Positions 8,091 through 16,071 of a stretch of 64,000 bases of DNA are shown here, one piece after another. The DNA comes from Tolumonas sp008015085 (GTDB lineage: Bacteria > Pseudomonadota > Gammaproteobacteria > Enterobacterales > Aeromonadaceae), in the NCBI GenBank assembly GCA_029265125.1, contig JAJUJX010000002.1, positions 186,001 to 250,000 on the forward strand. Reading direction: 5' to 3'. The translations under genes and the position numbers were made by a program. Each line of letters starts with the position of its first letter. The stretch's first letter is position 1. Under the pieces are notes generated by a model, which was not told the origin of the DNA, searched no databases, and saw only the letters and a program-made list of their open reading frames with translations.

Positions 8091-9071
8091 GTGTCTTCAG
8101 GCTCACAAAATTTTTTTGAGTGTCAGAATTCCTACACTCGTTCATCTGCCCTTTCCCTTGCATCTGCGCGGACGCAAAAACAAGACCGGTGCCGCGGTGC
8201 TTTGATTGGGCTTGCTGTAGGCGATGCGATTGGTACTACGCTGGAATTCAAGCCTCCAGGCAGCTTTAAACCACTCACCGATATGGTTGGCGGCGGGCAT
8301 TTCTGTCTAAAGAAAGGCTACTGGACAGATGATACATCGATGGCGCTTTGTCTGGGATATAGCTTGCTCGAATGCGGCGGCTTTGATCCGCATGATCAGA
8401 TGCGTCGTTATTGTGACTGGCTTGATAATGGTTATATGAGCAGTATTGGCAACTGTTTTGATGTTGGCGTCACGGTCTCCAGTGCCTTGCGGCGTTTTCA
8501 GAAAACCGGCGAACCGTATGCCGGGTCGAAGGCAGCCTGGACATCCGGGAATGGCTCCATTATGCGACTGGCCCCTGTAGTCATAGCTTATGCCAACTCA
8601 CTTCAGCAAGCAGTTCAGCATGCAATAAACAGCTCCCGAACTACTCATGGTGCGTCGCTGTGTCTGGATAGCTGCGGTTTTATGGCTGCGCTTTTAGTGG
8701 CATTACTCAATGGTTCTGATAAAGATGCACTACAATATTCAGGCTATCAGGCCATGACACCAGAGGTACAGGCACTCCAAGCCGCGGAATGGAGAAACAA
8801 AGAATATCAGGCACTGAAAGGTACAGGGTTTGTGATTGAGTGCCTTGAAGCCGCATTATGGTGTTTCTGGCACACACATTCGTATGCCGAATGTGTATTG
8901 GCTGCCGCTAATCTAGGAAATGATGCCGACACCACCGCCGCTGTCGCCGGACAACTTGCCGGTGCCTATTACGGTTATGAAGGGATCAACGCAGGATGGC
9001 GGGCGGCACTGCACCGGTGTGATGAAATTTGTCAGCTTGCTGATGATCTGTTCCGGATGGCGATGAGTTGA
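8091..9071 (+). CDS. draG: ADP-ribosyl-[dinitrogen reductase] hydrolase
   Basis: Removes ADP-ribose from the modified arginine of NifH and so reactivates nitrogenase. Family metal-site motifs are in order: CRGALIGLAVGDAIGTT, the YWTDDTSMAL loop, GNGSIMRLAPV, TTHG, and NLGNDADTTAAVAGQLAGA. I chose the GTG at 8091 (326 residues): it has AAGGAG seven bases upstream. The in-frame TTG at 8031 lies inside the sigma54 promoter and cannot be in the mRNA. The family member from Rhodospirillum is ~294 residues, so this one has a slightly longer N terminus. It overlaps draT by four bases. The order draG-draT is the reverse of the classic draTG. Confidence 0.92.
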   Translation: MSSGSQNFFECQNSYTRSSALSLASARTQKQDRCRGALIGLAVGDAIGTTLEFKPPGSFKPLTDMVGGGHFCLKKGYWTDDTSMALCLGYSLLECGGFDPHDQMRRYCDWLDNGYMSSIGNCFDVGVTVSSALRRFQKTGEPYAGSKAAWTSGNGSIMRLAPVVIAYANSLQQAVQHAINSSRTTHGASLCLDSCGFMAALLVALLNGSDKDALQYSGYQAMTPEVQALQAAEWRNKEYQALKGTGFVIECLEAALWCFWHTHSYAECVLAAANLGNDADTTAAVAGQLAGAYYGYEGINAGWRAALHRCDEICQLADDLFRMAMS

Positions 9072-9874
9072 ATATTCGTTCTCTGATCCTGCCTATCAAT
9101 CGTTGTAACTTGCCAGGGTATGTGCTTGCTTCGCTCGCTTATCAAAGATCACCGGTGGAGCTGGAGCTAGACGGTATTCTGCCCCATTTTGCCGATCTGT
9201 TTACCCGCTTGCGGCACTACCATACCCCGAAAGAAAGAGCTGAATGCTTTACCAATTATATGGCGGTACGCTTTCGTTTGCCGGGGCACGAGCTTGAATC
9301 ATGGCCGGAAGCAGAACCGGTTCCCCGCCCCTCAGCCAATTACCGGCGCTTGCTGTTAGGCTGGTTGTTTGATTCCGACTCTGATGCTGGCGCGGTATGG
9401 CGTTGGTGGGTCGAATCCCGCTTTGGCCTGCGCACGCTTTATCATAAAGAGCCTATTCCTGATTTTGATGATCCGGCCTATATGCGTTTTATGCAGGCCT
9501 GCGGACGCGGCCTGTACAACACTAATGATCTGGAAACACAGCTCGACCTGCTCTACTACTATTGCCAGTCTGAGTTGGCATATCGCCATCCGCACCAGAC
9601 TCATCTTTCATTGTATCGAGGCGGGAACGGGCAAGAATCCTTATTCCGGTCTGGCGAAATACCGATTGTCTGTTTCAATAACCTGAGCTCTTTCACTCAT
9701 GATCCGGATGAGGCTTATCGCTTTGGCTCAAATATCTATTCGGTTCAGGTTCCGATCAGCAAGATAGTCTGTTTTGATACCTTATTACCGGGTTCATTGG
9801 AAGGTGAATCGGAATACATGGTGCTGGGAGGTCTATACCCGGTAACCCGTGGGTCATCCGTGTCGAAAGTATAA
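9068..9874 (+). CDS. draT: NAD+-dinitrogen-reductase ADP-ribosyltransferase
   Basis: Transfers ADP-ribose from NAD+ to an arginine of NifH (Arg101 of the NifH encoded here, in GCAGRGVIT), switching nitrogenase off when ammonium appears or energy falls. The 268-residue product starts with the DraT-like LPINRCNLPGYVLASLA. It shows an R-S-E transferase signature: LYRGG (Arg184), NNLSSFT (~204-210) and an ExE pair in EGESEY (247/249). The start is TTG at 9068 in a TTGA overlap with the draG stop, implying translational coupling. The stop codon overlaps the NifA site for the next operon. Confidence 0.9.
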   Translation: MNIRSLILPINRCNLPGYVLASLAYQRSPVELELDGILPHFADLFTRLRHYHTPKERAECFTNYMAVRFRLPGHELESWPEAEPVPRPSANYRRLLLGWLFDSDSDAGAVWRWWVESRFGLRTLYHKEPIPDFDDPAYMRFMQACGRGLYNTNDLETQLDLLYYYCQSELAYRHPHQTHLSLYRGGNGQESLFRSGEIPIVCFNNLSSFTHDPDEAYRFGSNIYSVQVPISKIVCFDTLLPGSLEGESEYMVLGGLYPVTRGSSVSKV

Positions 9875-9876
9875 CA
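9861..9876 (+). promoter_or_regulatory. NifA upstream activator site (nifIscA-nifUS)
   Basis: TGT-N10-ACA (TGTCGAAAGTATAACA) overlapping the draT stop, about 85-100 bases upstream of the -24 element at 9959. The spacing is typical for NifA enhancers. Confidence 0.7.
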
Positions 9877-9957
9877 AAGCTGACAAACGCTTGTGGTTTG
9901 TGTTCAATTTCCTGCCTTTATATTCATTAATTTCTTTTACTTTCAATGAATTAACTT

Positions 9958-9974
9958 CTGGTGCGTAGTTTGCA
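9958..9974 (+). promoter_or_regulatory. sigma54 promoter of iscA-nifU-nifS
   Basis: CTGGTGCGTAGTTTGCA: GG and GC ten bases apart, with TTTGCA at -12. It lies 36 bases before the IscA-like start codon. Confidence 0.8.
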
Positions 9975-10010
9975 ATCCTCTGAGTATGTCAGCCGTACCG
10001 GAGAGAAAAC

Positions 10011-10352
10011 ATGCTGCAAATTGATTCGGGTGCCTTGAAGGCTCTCCAGACACTTAAAGCAGAACTGAGCAAACCCGTGCAGGGGCTCAGGATGATTCCA
10101 TCTGGTGATAACTGTCAGGGATATCAACTGCAACTAGGCTGGAGTGACAAGTTATTCACCGATGACCTGCAATTTGAACTGGAGGGGATCACCCTGATAG
10201 CAGATCGAAGTCACTGGTCATTGCTGCAGGGCGGAACGATCGAATTAACAGAAAAAGAAGGCATTCCGGGGTTATCCGTCAAATTACAACCAGCCGGTTG
10301 CCAATGCGAAAGTGGTCGCTGTGATCCTTCATCGACCGGGCAAAAAGATTAA
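10011..10352 (+). CDS. nif-linked IscA/HesB-like Fe-S carrier
   Basis: A 113-residue A-type Fe-S scaffold/carrier, first gene of the nifUS operon, probably passing clusters made by NifU/NifS to nitrogenase parts. The three family cysteines are present as Cys35 (DNCQGYQL) and the pair Cys97/Cys99 (AGCQCESGRC), with an extra Cys104. The surrounding residues are diverged: the usual AGCSGF is DNCQGY, and the tail is not CGCGESF. ATG at 10011 has GGAG seven bases upstream. The placement next to nifU-nifS matches the nif-IscA gene of other diazotrophs. It is 20 bases from the nifU start. Confidence 0.8.
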   Translation: MLQIDSGALKALQTLKAELSKPVQGLRMIPSGDNCQGYQLQLGWSDKLFTDDLQFELEGITLIADRSHWSLLQGGTIELTEKEGIPGLSVKLQPAGCQCESGRCDPSSTGQKD

Positions 10353-10372
10353 TCAGGCAGGAGATGTGCACT

Positions 10373-11272
10373 ATGTGGAACTATTCAGAAAAAGTAAAAG
10401 ATCACTTCTTTAACCCGCGCAATGCCCGCATTCTTCCTGATGCCAATGCGATTGGGGATGTAGGGTCAATCAGCTGCGGTGACGCGTTACGATTAATGCT
10501 GAAAGTAGATGCAGACAATGAAACGATTTTAGATGCTGGTTTTCAGACCTTCGGTTGTGGCAGTGCCATCGCCTCTTCGTCAGCTCTGACCGAAATGATT
10601 ATTGGTAAATCACTGACTGAAGCAGCCGGTATTACCAATCAGGATATTGCGGATTATCTGGATGGTCTGCCACCGGAAAAAATGCATTGCTCCGTCATGG
10701 GCAAAGAAGCGCTGGATGCCGCTATTGCTCAGTATCGTGGTGTTGAATGGAAAGATGATCACGAAGAAGGTGCGCTGATTTGTAAATGCTTTGGCGTTGA
10801 TGAAGCCAAGATTGTGAAAGCCGTTCGTGAAAACGGATTGACTACCTTAATGGATATCATCAATTACACCAAAGCTGGCGGCGGGTGCAGCACCTGTCAC
10901 GAGAAAATTGAGCAGGTTTTAGAAAAAACCCTTGCCAGCAGTAACTGCAATGAATCACGTCAAAGTGCTTACGCAAAGTCTGGGTCTGTCGCTATGACTA
11001 GCCCGGTGAAAACCCCTGCACCTGCAGCTGACCACAGCCCGCTCTGGCAACAGGTAGAAAGCGTTATTACCGACATGCGGCCGCATCTGCAGGCTGATGG
11101 CGGGGATGTCACGCTGATTGCAGTCAGTGAGAATAAAGTTGAAGTTGCGCTGTCGGGTAATTGTCAGGGTTGCATGATGACCGATATGACTCTGGCCTGG
11201 ATCCAGCAAAAACTGATGGAAGCGCTTGGTCGCTACATTCGTGTAGTAAGCGCGGTTGAAGCCCTGGTCTGA
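10373..11272 (+). CDS. nifU: Fe-S cluster scaffold protein
   Basis: The three-domain scaffold on which NifS sulfur and iron are assembled for NifH, NifB and other nif proteins. Residues 1-~125 are IscU-like with Cys35, Cys62 (FGCGSAIASSS) and Cys106 (HCSVMG). A central Bfd-like [2Fe-2S] domain has CKC and GGGCSTC. The C-terminal Nfu domain has GNCQGC. There is also an ATG at 10364, but it touches the ribosome binding site, while the ATG at 10373 sits nine bases after GGAG and gives the usual MWNYSEKVKDHFFNPRN start. That gives 299 residues, normal for NifU. It is followed by nifS with a 13-base gap. Confidence 0.95.
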   Translation: MWNYSEKVKDHFFNPRNARILPDANAIGDVGSISCGDALRLMLKVDADNETILDAGFQTFGCGSAIASSSALTEMIIGKSLTEAAGITNQDIADYLDGLPPEKMHCSVMGKEALDAAIAQYRGVEWKDDHEEGALICKCFGVDEAKIVKAVRENGLTTLMDIINYTKAGGGCSTCHEKIEQVLEKTLASSNCNESRQSAYAKSGSVAMTSPVKTPAPAADHSPLWQQVESVITDMRPHLQADGGDVTLIAVSENKVEVALSGNCQGCMMTDMTLAWIQQKLMEALGRYIRVVSAVEALV

Positions 11273-11285
11273 AAAGGAGTTCTGC

Positions 11286-12497
11286 ATGAAAGCTATTTAT
11301 TTGGATAATAATGCCACTACCCGCCTGGACCCTGTGGTACTGGATACCATGATGCCGTTTCTGACAGAGCATTATGGCAACCCATCTTCCATTCACGGTT
11401 TCGCGAATCCGGTGCGCAAAGCGATAGAAAATGCGCGAGGCCAGGTTGCCAGTCTGCTGGGCGCTGAATATCCAACGGAAATCGTATTTACATCCTGTGC
11501 ATCGGAAGCCAACAACACGGCGATCATGTCTGCAGTGGAGGCACTGCCAGACCGGAAAACCATTATCACTTCAGCCGTCGAGCACCCGGCGATTTTGTCG
11601 GTATGTGAACACCTGGAGCGTCAGGGTTACACCATCCATCGTCTTGGTGTTGATGGTCAAGGTCGACTGGATCTGGATGAATACGCTGCATTACTGAGTG
11701 ACGATGTCGCACTGGTGAGCGTGATGTGGGCCAATAATGAAACAGGAACCATTTTCCCTGTAGAAATCATGGCTAAGATGGCAAAAGAAAAAGGTATCTT
11801 GTTCCATACTGATGCGGTGCAGGCTGTTGGCAAGTTAGCTATCTCCCTGAAAGATAAATCCATTGATATGCTTTCTTTCTCCGGCCATAAAATCCACGGG
11901 CCCAAAGGCGTGGGCGCACTTTATGTTCGTCGCGGTACCCGTTTCCGTCCGCTGCTGCGTGGTGGTCATCAGGAGCGTGGTCGTCGTGCCGGAACAGAAA
12001 ACAGTGCTGGTGTTATCGGGTTGGGTATGGCCTGTGAGCTGGCGGAATTACATATGCCGATGATCACCGGACCTATCCAGGATCTGCGTAATAAATTGCA
12101 GGAGGAGTTGCTGGCGAAGATCCCGGCTGCACGCATCACTGGCGATATCGAACACCGGACACCAAATACACTCAATATTGCGTTTGACTATGTGGAAGGT
12201 GAAGCCATTTTGTTGATGCTTGATCAGCTGGGTATCGCGGCTTCGAGTGGCAGCGCTTGTACATCAGGCTCTCTGGAGCCTTCGCATGTCATGCGTGCCA
12301 TGGGCATTCCTTATACCGCCGCACATGGCAGTGTGCGCTTTTCTCTGTCACGTTACAGCCGTGAGAAGGAAATTGATCAGGTTATCACCCATTTGCCGAT
12401 GATCATCGAGCGTTTACGCTCGCTCTCTCCTTACTGGCAACAAAACAAGCCTGCTCTGGCTAATCACAGCGATGAATTCGCCCCTGCTTATGGTTAA
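11286..12497 (+). CDS. nifS: cysteine desulfurase
   Basis: A PLP enzyme that takes sulfur from L-cysteine, leaving alanine, and delivers it to NifU for nitrogenase clusters. The start ATG at 11286 follows AAGGAG by six bases and gives MKAIYLDNNATT, the family N terminus; upstream in-frame starts lie within nifU. PLP lysine is in SFSGHKIHGPKG, and the catalytic persulfide Cys is in SGSACTSGSLEPSHVM. The 403-residue length is normal. It ends the iscA-nifU-nifS operon, and a 16-bp perfect terminator follows. Confidence 0.96.
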   Translation: MKAIYLDNNATTRLDPVVLDTMMPFLTEHYGNPSSIHGFANPVRKAIENARGQVASLLGAEYPTEIVFTSCASEANNTAIMSAVEALPDRKTIITSAVEHPAILSVCEHLERQGYTIHRLGVDGQGRLDLDEYAALLSDDVALVSVMWANNETGTIFPVEIMAKMAKEKGILFHTDAVQAVGKLAISLKDKSIDMLSFSGHKIHGPKGVGALYVRRGTRFRPLLRGGHQERGRRAGTENSAGVIGLGMACELAELHMPMITGPIQDLRNKLQEELLAKIPAARITGDIEHRTPNTLNIAFDYVEGEAILLMLDQLGIAASSGSACTSGSLEPSHVMRAMGIPYTAAHGSVRFSLSRYSREKEIDQVITHLPMIIERLRSLSPYWQQNKPALANHSDEFAPAYG

Positions 12498-12508
12498 CCC
12501 ATTCTAGC

Positions 12509-12555
12509 TATCAGGCACTTCCTTTTTCTGAGGAATGAGAAGGGAGGTGCTTGAT
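12509..12555 (+). terminator. imperfect stem-loop after nifS
   Basis: The segment from 12509 pairs with the segment ending at 12555 (TATCAGGCAC with GTGCTTGATA, including G-T pairs), with a smaller TTCC/GGAA hairpin inside. It may stabilise the nifUS 3' end ahead of the main terminator. Confidence 0.45.
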
Positions 12556-12572
12556 AACTACTCTCATCGATA

Positions 12573-12609
12573 CAAAAGAATTCTCCGGCAAGACCGGAGA
12601 ATTCTTTTG
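12573..12609. terminator. bidirectional terminator between nifS and nifA
   Basis: Perfect 16-bp stem CAAAAGAATTCTCCGG / CCGGAGAATTCTTTTG (12573-12588, 12594-12609) with loop CAAGA. The A and T runs lie within the stem ends, so it can act for both converging transcripts. Confidence 0.85.
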
Positions 12610-12616
12610 CTTTAGC

Positions 12617-14191
12617 TTAAATACGACGCATATTGATATTCATGATTTGAATGCGATAAGCAATCTGACGTGGTGTCATGCCCAGAAGACGGGCCGCTTT
12701 GGCCTGTACCCAGCCACTTTTTTCCAATGCAGCAATCAGACGCTGGCGCTCATCCATTTCATCTTCATTACTTTGTGGCAATACAACGGGACGGCTAATC
12801 ATCGTTTGTGCTGGCTGATTTTCCTGCGTATTCAGCATGATGGCATCACGATCAATCAGTCCGGTTTCTGTCATGATCGACGCACGTTCAAGGCAGTTTT
12901 CCAACTCACGCACGTTACCTGGCCAGTGATATCCAACCAGCAGACGAATAGCACCATCGCTGATTTTCAGCTCCCGCCCCTGTTTTTGTGATAATTTCTG
13001 CAACAAAAACCGCGCCAGTTCCGGCACATCTTCCAGCCGTTCTCGCAGTGCTGGTAACTGAATTGGCATGACGTTCAGGCGGTAATATAAATCTTCGCGA
13101 AAATTACCTTTGCGCACTTCCTCTTCCAGATTTCTGTTAGTTGCAGTAACCACACGGACATCAACAGACAGTGTATCGGTGCCACCGACGCGCTCCATTT
13201 CCCCTTCCTGCAAGATACGCAGCAGCTTAGCCTGAAATGAGGCGCTGATTTCACCAATTTCATCAAGGAATATTGTGCCGCCATCGGCCATTTCAAAACG
13301 GCCTTTCCGCATTTTCACTGCCCCCGTGAACGCCCCTTTTTCATGACCAAACAGCTCACTTTCCAGCAAGGTATCGGGTAATGCAGCACAGTTCAGTTTA
13401 ACGAAAGGACCATTAGCCCGCGGAGAGTTATAATGTATCGCATTGGCAATCAGCTCTTTACCGGTACCACTTTCCCCGCGCACCAGTACTGTGGTATCCC
13501 ACTTGGCAACCTGACGGATGGAATCAAAGATCTGCCGCATCGCCTGCGTTTGGCCTACCATGTTGTCAAAACCATACTGGCTACGCACTTTACGCCGTAA
13601 GCTGTCACGCTCGGTTTTAATGGCTTCATGTTCGCTGTGTACTTTACCGATCAGTCTGACTGTTTGCCCGATCAGGTTTGCTACCATTTCCATGAAACGG
13701 GTTCTGGCGGGTAGTTCAGATTCATCTGCTGATTGCGGTTGCGCCGCCAGCACACCGATTGGCTGACTATCAGCACCCGGGATCGGCACACAAATAAATG
13801 GCAGGCTATAATCGTAAAGATTTAACCGATCAAGAAAACGCGGGTCATCTGCCACTCGAGGAATCACCAGTGATTGCCCCTGATGCATGACGGTTCCCAT
13901 GATCCCTTCACCAACGCGGTAGCGAACGCCTTTTACATCTTTTACCACTTCGGCATCAACGCCGTGAACGGCCTGAATGAATAGTGCACTGCGATTGTGG
14001 TCGAATAATGAAACCAGACCATACTGCAAATGAGCGACATCGCTGAGTGTCTGCAGCATTCCACGCAGGGTATCTTCCAGATCCAGGGAACGGCTGAGTA
14101 CGATACTGATCTGGTGTAACGCATTCAGTTGCTGCTGCATATTCAGCTGCTTGTTACTACCCGTGGCAAATATACTTGTTTGCGTGTTCAT
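12617..14191 (-). CDS. nifA: nif-specific sigma54 activator
   Basis: Activates sigma54 nif promoters from TGT-N10-ACA sites. The 524-residue product has an N-terminal GAF domain (~15-180), an AAA+ domain with Walker A GESGTGKE (~239), the sigma54-contacting GAFTGA loop (~286), GGTIFLDEIGE, and a C-terminal helix-turn-helix (WVQAKAARLLGMTPRQIAYR). It lacks the Cys-rich interdomain linker of oxygen-sensing NifA types, so it should depend on NifL for oxygen and nitrogen sensing. The start ATG at 14191 shares one base with the nifL stop (TAATG) and has GGGGGAG upstream; a further in-frame start lies inside nifL and is less likely. Confidence 0.96.
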   Translation of the reverse strand: MNTQTSIFATGSNKQLNMQQQLNALHQISIVLSRSLDLEDTLRGMLQTLSDVAHLQYGLVSLFDHNRSALFIQAVHGVDAEVVKDVKGVRYRVGEGIMGTVMHQGQSLVIPRVADDPRFLDRLNLYDYSLPFICVPIPGADSQPIGVLAAQPQSADESELPARTRFMEMVANLIGQTVRLIGKVHSEHEAIKTERDSLRRKVRSQYGFDNMVGQTQAMRQIFDSIRQVAKWDTTVLVRGESGTGKELIANAIHYNSPRANGPFVKLNCAALPDTLLESELFGHEKGAFTGAVKMRKGRFEMADGGTIFLDEIGEISASFQAKLLRILQEGEMERVGGTDTLSVDVRVVTATNRNLEEEVRKGNFREDLYYRLNVMPIQLPALRERLEDVPELARFLLQKLSQKQGRELKISDGAIRLLVGYHWPGNVRELENCLERASIMTETGLIDRDAIMLNTQENQPAQTMISRPVVLPQSNEDEMDERQRLIAALEKSGWVQAKAARLLGMTPRQIAYRIQIMNINMRRI

Positions 14192-15717
14192 TATTTTTCT
14201 CCCCCCTCTATAGTTTTCAAGGGCAGTCGGAGTCGGATACAAGTGCCTCCAAGTTCACTTGTTTCTACTTCAATGACGCCCCTGAGATCATTCACGAAGT
14301 TCTGGGCGAAGCTCAGTTCTATCGTGTCATTACGAACCTCACCGTTTGCTGATTGTGGTTGTAATAAACGGTGGGTCGCAGTAATAACGGGTGCAGCACC
14401 GTTATCATGAACTTCGATACAAAGGTCCTGTTCGTTCAGGAATGCAGACAACTTCAGCTGTTTATTTGGCTGATCAGCGATTGCCTGGCAAGCGCGATCA
14501 AATAATAAACTCAGCCCGGTCAATAATCGGGTTCTCTGCATGGCGAGCATGGGCAGGTCGCTGGCGACATCGATCTGCAATAAAGCATCGATGTGCTCCA
14601 ATCGCAGCATTTGTAGATCATGCAGGTCTGAGAAAAGATCCATCAGATTGAAGCGGGTTATCTCTTCATCCTTCATTTTCGGACGATACAGATTCAGCCG
14701 CTCCAGTGCATTACGCCCCGTCTGCAACGCTGTATTGATCGCCGTTACGGAATGACTGCTGTTCGAACCATCATCTAATCGTAATGCGGCTTGCAGCATA
14801 TTCAGTGGTGTCTGGCTCTGGACGATCGCCACATCAAGAATGTCGCGGATAGTCGAAAATAATGTTTGCTCTTCTACCTGAGCCCGGAGTTTTTCAAGAC
14901 GCGATAACTCCATCTGTTGGCGACGATTGGTCTGATCAGTGATCATCAGTAACGTGTAAGTTTTTTTACCTTCTCCAAAGTAATGCGCAACTTCTTCGTT
15001 TAATTCTGATAACGGCTGATGCTGAATACCAAACCAGTGCTGACGTCCTCTGATCATTAACAGATGAAACTGATCAGGTTTGTTGCGATTCTGACCGGGT
15101 AATATTCCAAGCGCTTTGTAGGGTTCCAGCCCCTGCAGATCGGTTCTCAGCGTTTTGTAAGTCAGATTATCAAGTACCACCTGCTGGTTTTCGTTAAGCA
15201 CTGCAATGGCCGCCGGAGCTGCATCCAGCACCGCTTCAATCATGGCTTTTTGGTTGTGATCCCGCCGCTCCAGCGCATATTGCTCACTGATATCCCGGTG
15301 CATGCCGAGGTAATACGTTATTTGATTATCAGCACCTACCACCGGGGTTACCGTGACTTCAGCAAGATAAAGTGAACCGTCTTTACGCTTGTTGATCAGA
15401 CGGCCTGTCCATGGACGGTGTTGGATCAGGTTATGCCACATCTCTTCATAACGGGATTTAGGGGTCTGTTTGCTGGCAAGCACATTATGATTGCGGTGCT
15501 GCAATTCATTTCGTTTATACCCGGTAAGACGACAGAACGCGTTGTTGCAATAGAGAATGGTCGCCGCCGGATCCGTGATCGAAATCCCTACGGATGATTG
15601 TTCCACGACGCCATAAAATAATTCCGGTGGCAGATCAGACAGCATTTGCTGCAACCCTGCACTGTTGATGCTAACGGTTCCTATCGCATCCGGAACGTAA
15701 TTTTGCATTACGGTCAT
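14191..15717 (-). CDS. nifL: anti-activator of NifA, redox and nitrogen sensor
   Basis: Binds and inhibits NifA under oxygen or nitrogen excess. The 508-residue product has a first PAS domain (~30-145; GISITDPAATILYCNNAFCRLTGY), which carries FAD in NifL proteins, a second PAS (~155-265), and a histidine-kinase-like core ending in a GHKL ATPase (EVHDNGAAPV). The position of the phospho-acceptor histidine reads QSQTPLNML, so no phosphotransfer is expected, as in known NifL. ATG at 15717 follows AGGAAGG. It is coupled to nifA by a TAATG overlap. Confidence 0.94.
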   Translation of the reverse strand: MTVMQNYVPDAIGTVSINSAGLQQMLSDLPPELFYGVVEQSSVGISITDPAATILYCNNAFCRLTGYKRNELQHRNHNVLASKQTPKSRYEEMWHNLIQHRPWTGRLINKRKDGSLYLAEVTVTPVVGADNQITYYLGMHRDISEQYALERRDHNQKAMIEAVLDAAPAAIAVLNENQQVVLDNLTYKTLRTDLQGLEPYKALGILPGQNRNKPDQFHLLMIRGRQHWFGIQHQPLSELNEEVAHYFGEGKKTYTLLMITDQTNRRQQMELSRLEKLRAQVEEQTLFSTIRDILDVAIVQSQTPLNMLQAALRLDDGSNSSHSVTAINTALQTGRNALERLNLYRPKMKDEEITRFNLMDLFSDLHDLQMLRLEHIDALLQIDVASDLPMLAMQRTRLLTGLSLLFDRACQAIADQPNKQLKLSAFLNEQDLCIEVHDNGAAPVITATHRLLQPQSANGEVRNDTIELSFAQNFVNDLRGVIEVETSELGGTCIRLRLPLKTIEGGEK

Positions 15718-15814
15718 AACGGTTCCTTCCTGTGAATATGTTGCTGTGCGTAATCAGACAATTTGTCGCTATTGCGCAATCTGAACCTGGCTCAGCATTC
15801 GGACGATAGAGATG

Positions 15815-15832
15815 AAGCAAAACTTATTCCGT
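15815..15832 (-). promoter_or_regulatory. candidate sigma54 promoter of nifLA
   Basis: On the minus strand CGGAATAAGTTTTGCTTC has GG and GC ten bases apart and a good TTTTGCT at -12; the -24 side (CGGAAT) is weaker than consensus. It is ~100 bases before the nifL ATG. Confidence 0.55.
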
Positions 15833-15865
15833 AAAAAAAATTTCAACCGGTTCTGCTGAAACTCG

Positions 15866-15881
15866 TGTTAGCTATAGAACA
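15866..15881 (+). promoter_or_regulatory. NifA upstream activator site (rnf operon)
   Basis: TGTTAGCTATAGAACA, a TGT-N10-ACA site ~140-155 bases before the rnf -24 element. It also lies only ~35 bases upstream of the nifLA element, so it might act both ways. A second TGT-N10-ACA (15999-16014) is only a few bases from the -24 box. Confidence 0.55.
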
Positions 15882-15940
15882 AAACCATACAAAAAAAGGG
15901 TTTATTCCGACAAAACCTGCTGTCTATTGTGGACTTTCCC

Positions 15941-15989
15941 GCATTGGACTAATGCTTGCCTGCCCTGTTATGCGCATCATGATGGTGCG
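15941..15989. promoter_or_regulatory. pair of NtrC-like dyads upstream of nifLA
   Basis: GCATT-N5-AATGC (15941-15955) and CGCATC-N5-GGTGCG (15973-15989) resemble GCACC-N5-GGTGC NtrC sites. Their centres are ~33 bp apart (three helical turns) and ~140-175 bp from the presumed nifLA start. Inference from sequence only. Confidence 0.4.
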
Positions 15990-16019
15990 TTGGTTCACTG
16001 TGATGCAGCACACATTTTT

Positions 16020-16035
16020 TGGCACAGCTTTCGCT
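16020..16035 (+). promoter_or_regulatory. sigma54 promoter of the rnf operon
   Basis: TGGCACAGCTTTCGCT: a perfect TGGCAC -24 element, GG and GC ten bases apart. It is 37 bases before the rnfA start. Confidence 0.75.
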
Positions 16036-16071
16036 AAATCAGCTTATCAGGAACCAAAAGAGGCAAATGGA

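Noticed and set aside
12551..12991. A 146-codon open frame antisense to nifA
   Set aside because: No SD, no recognisable domain; it is a shadow of the well-supported nifA frame.
15774..15790. Another GC-N10-CC match (minus-strand sigma54-like) before nifL
   Set aside because: The -12 side lacks TT before GC; the element at 15815-15832 is better.
15999..16014. TGT-N10-ACA directly beside the rnf -24 element
   Set aside because: Too close to the promoter for a usual NifA enhancer; treated as secondary to 15866-15881.
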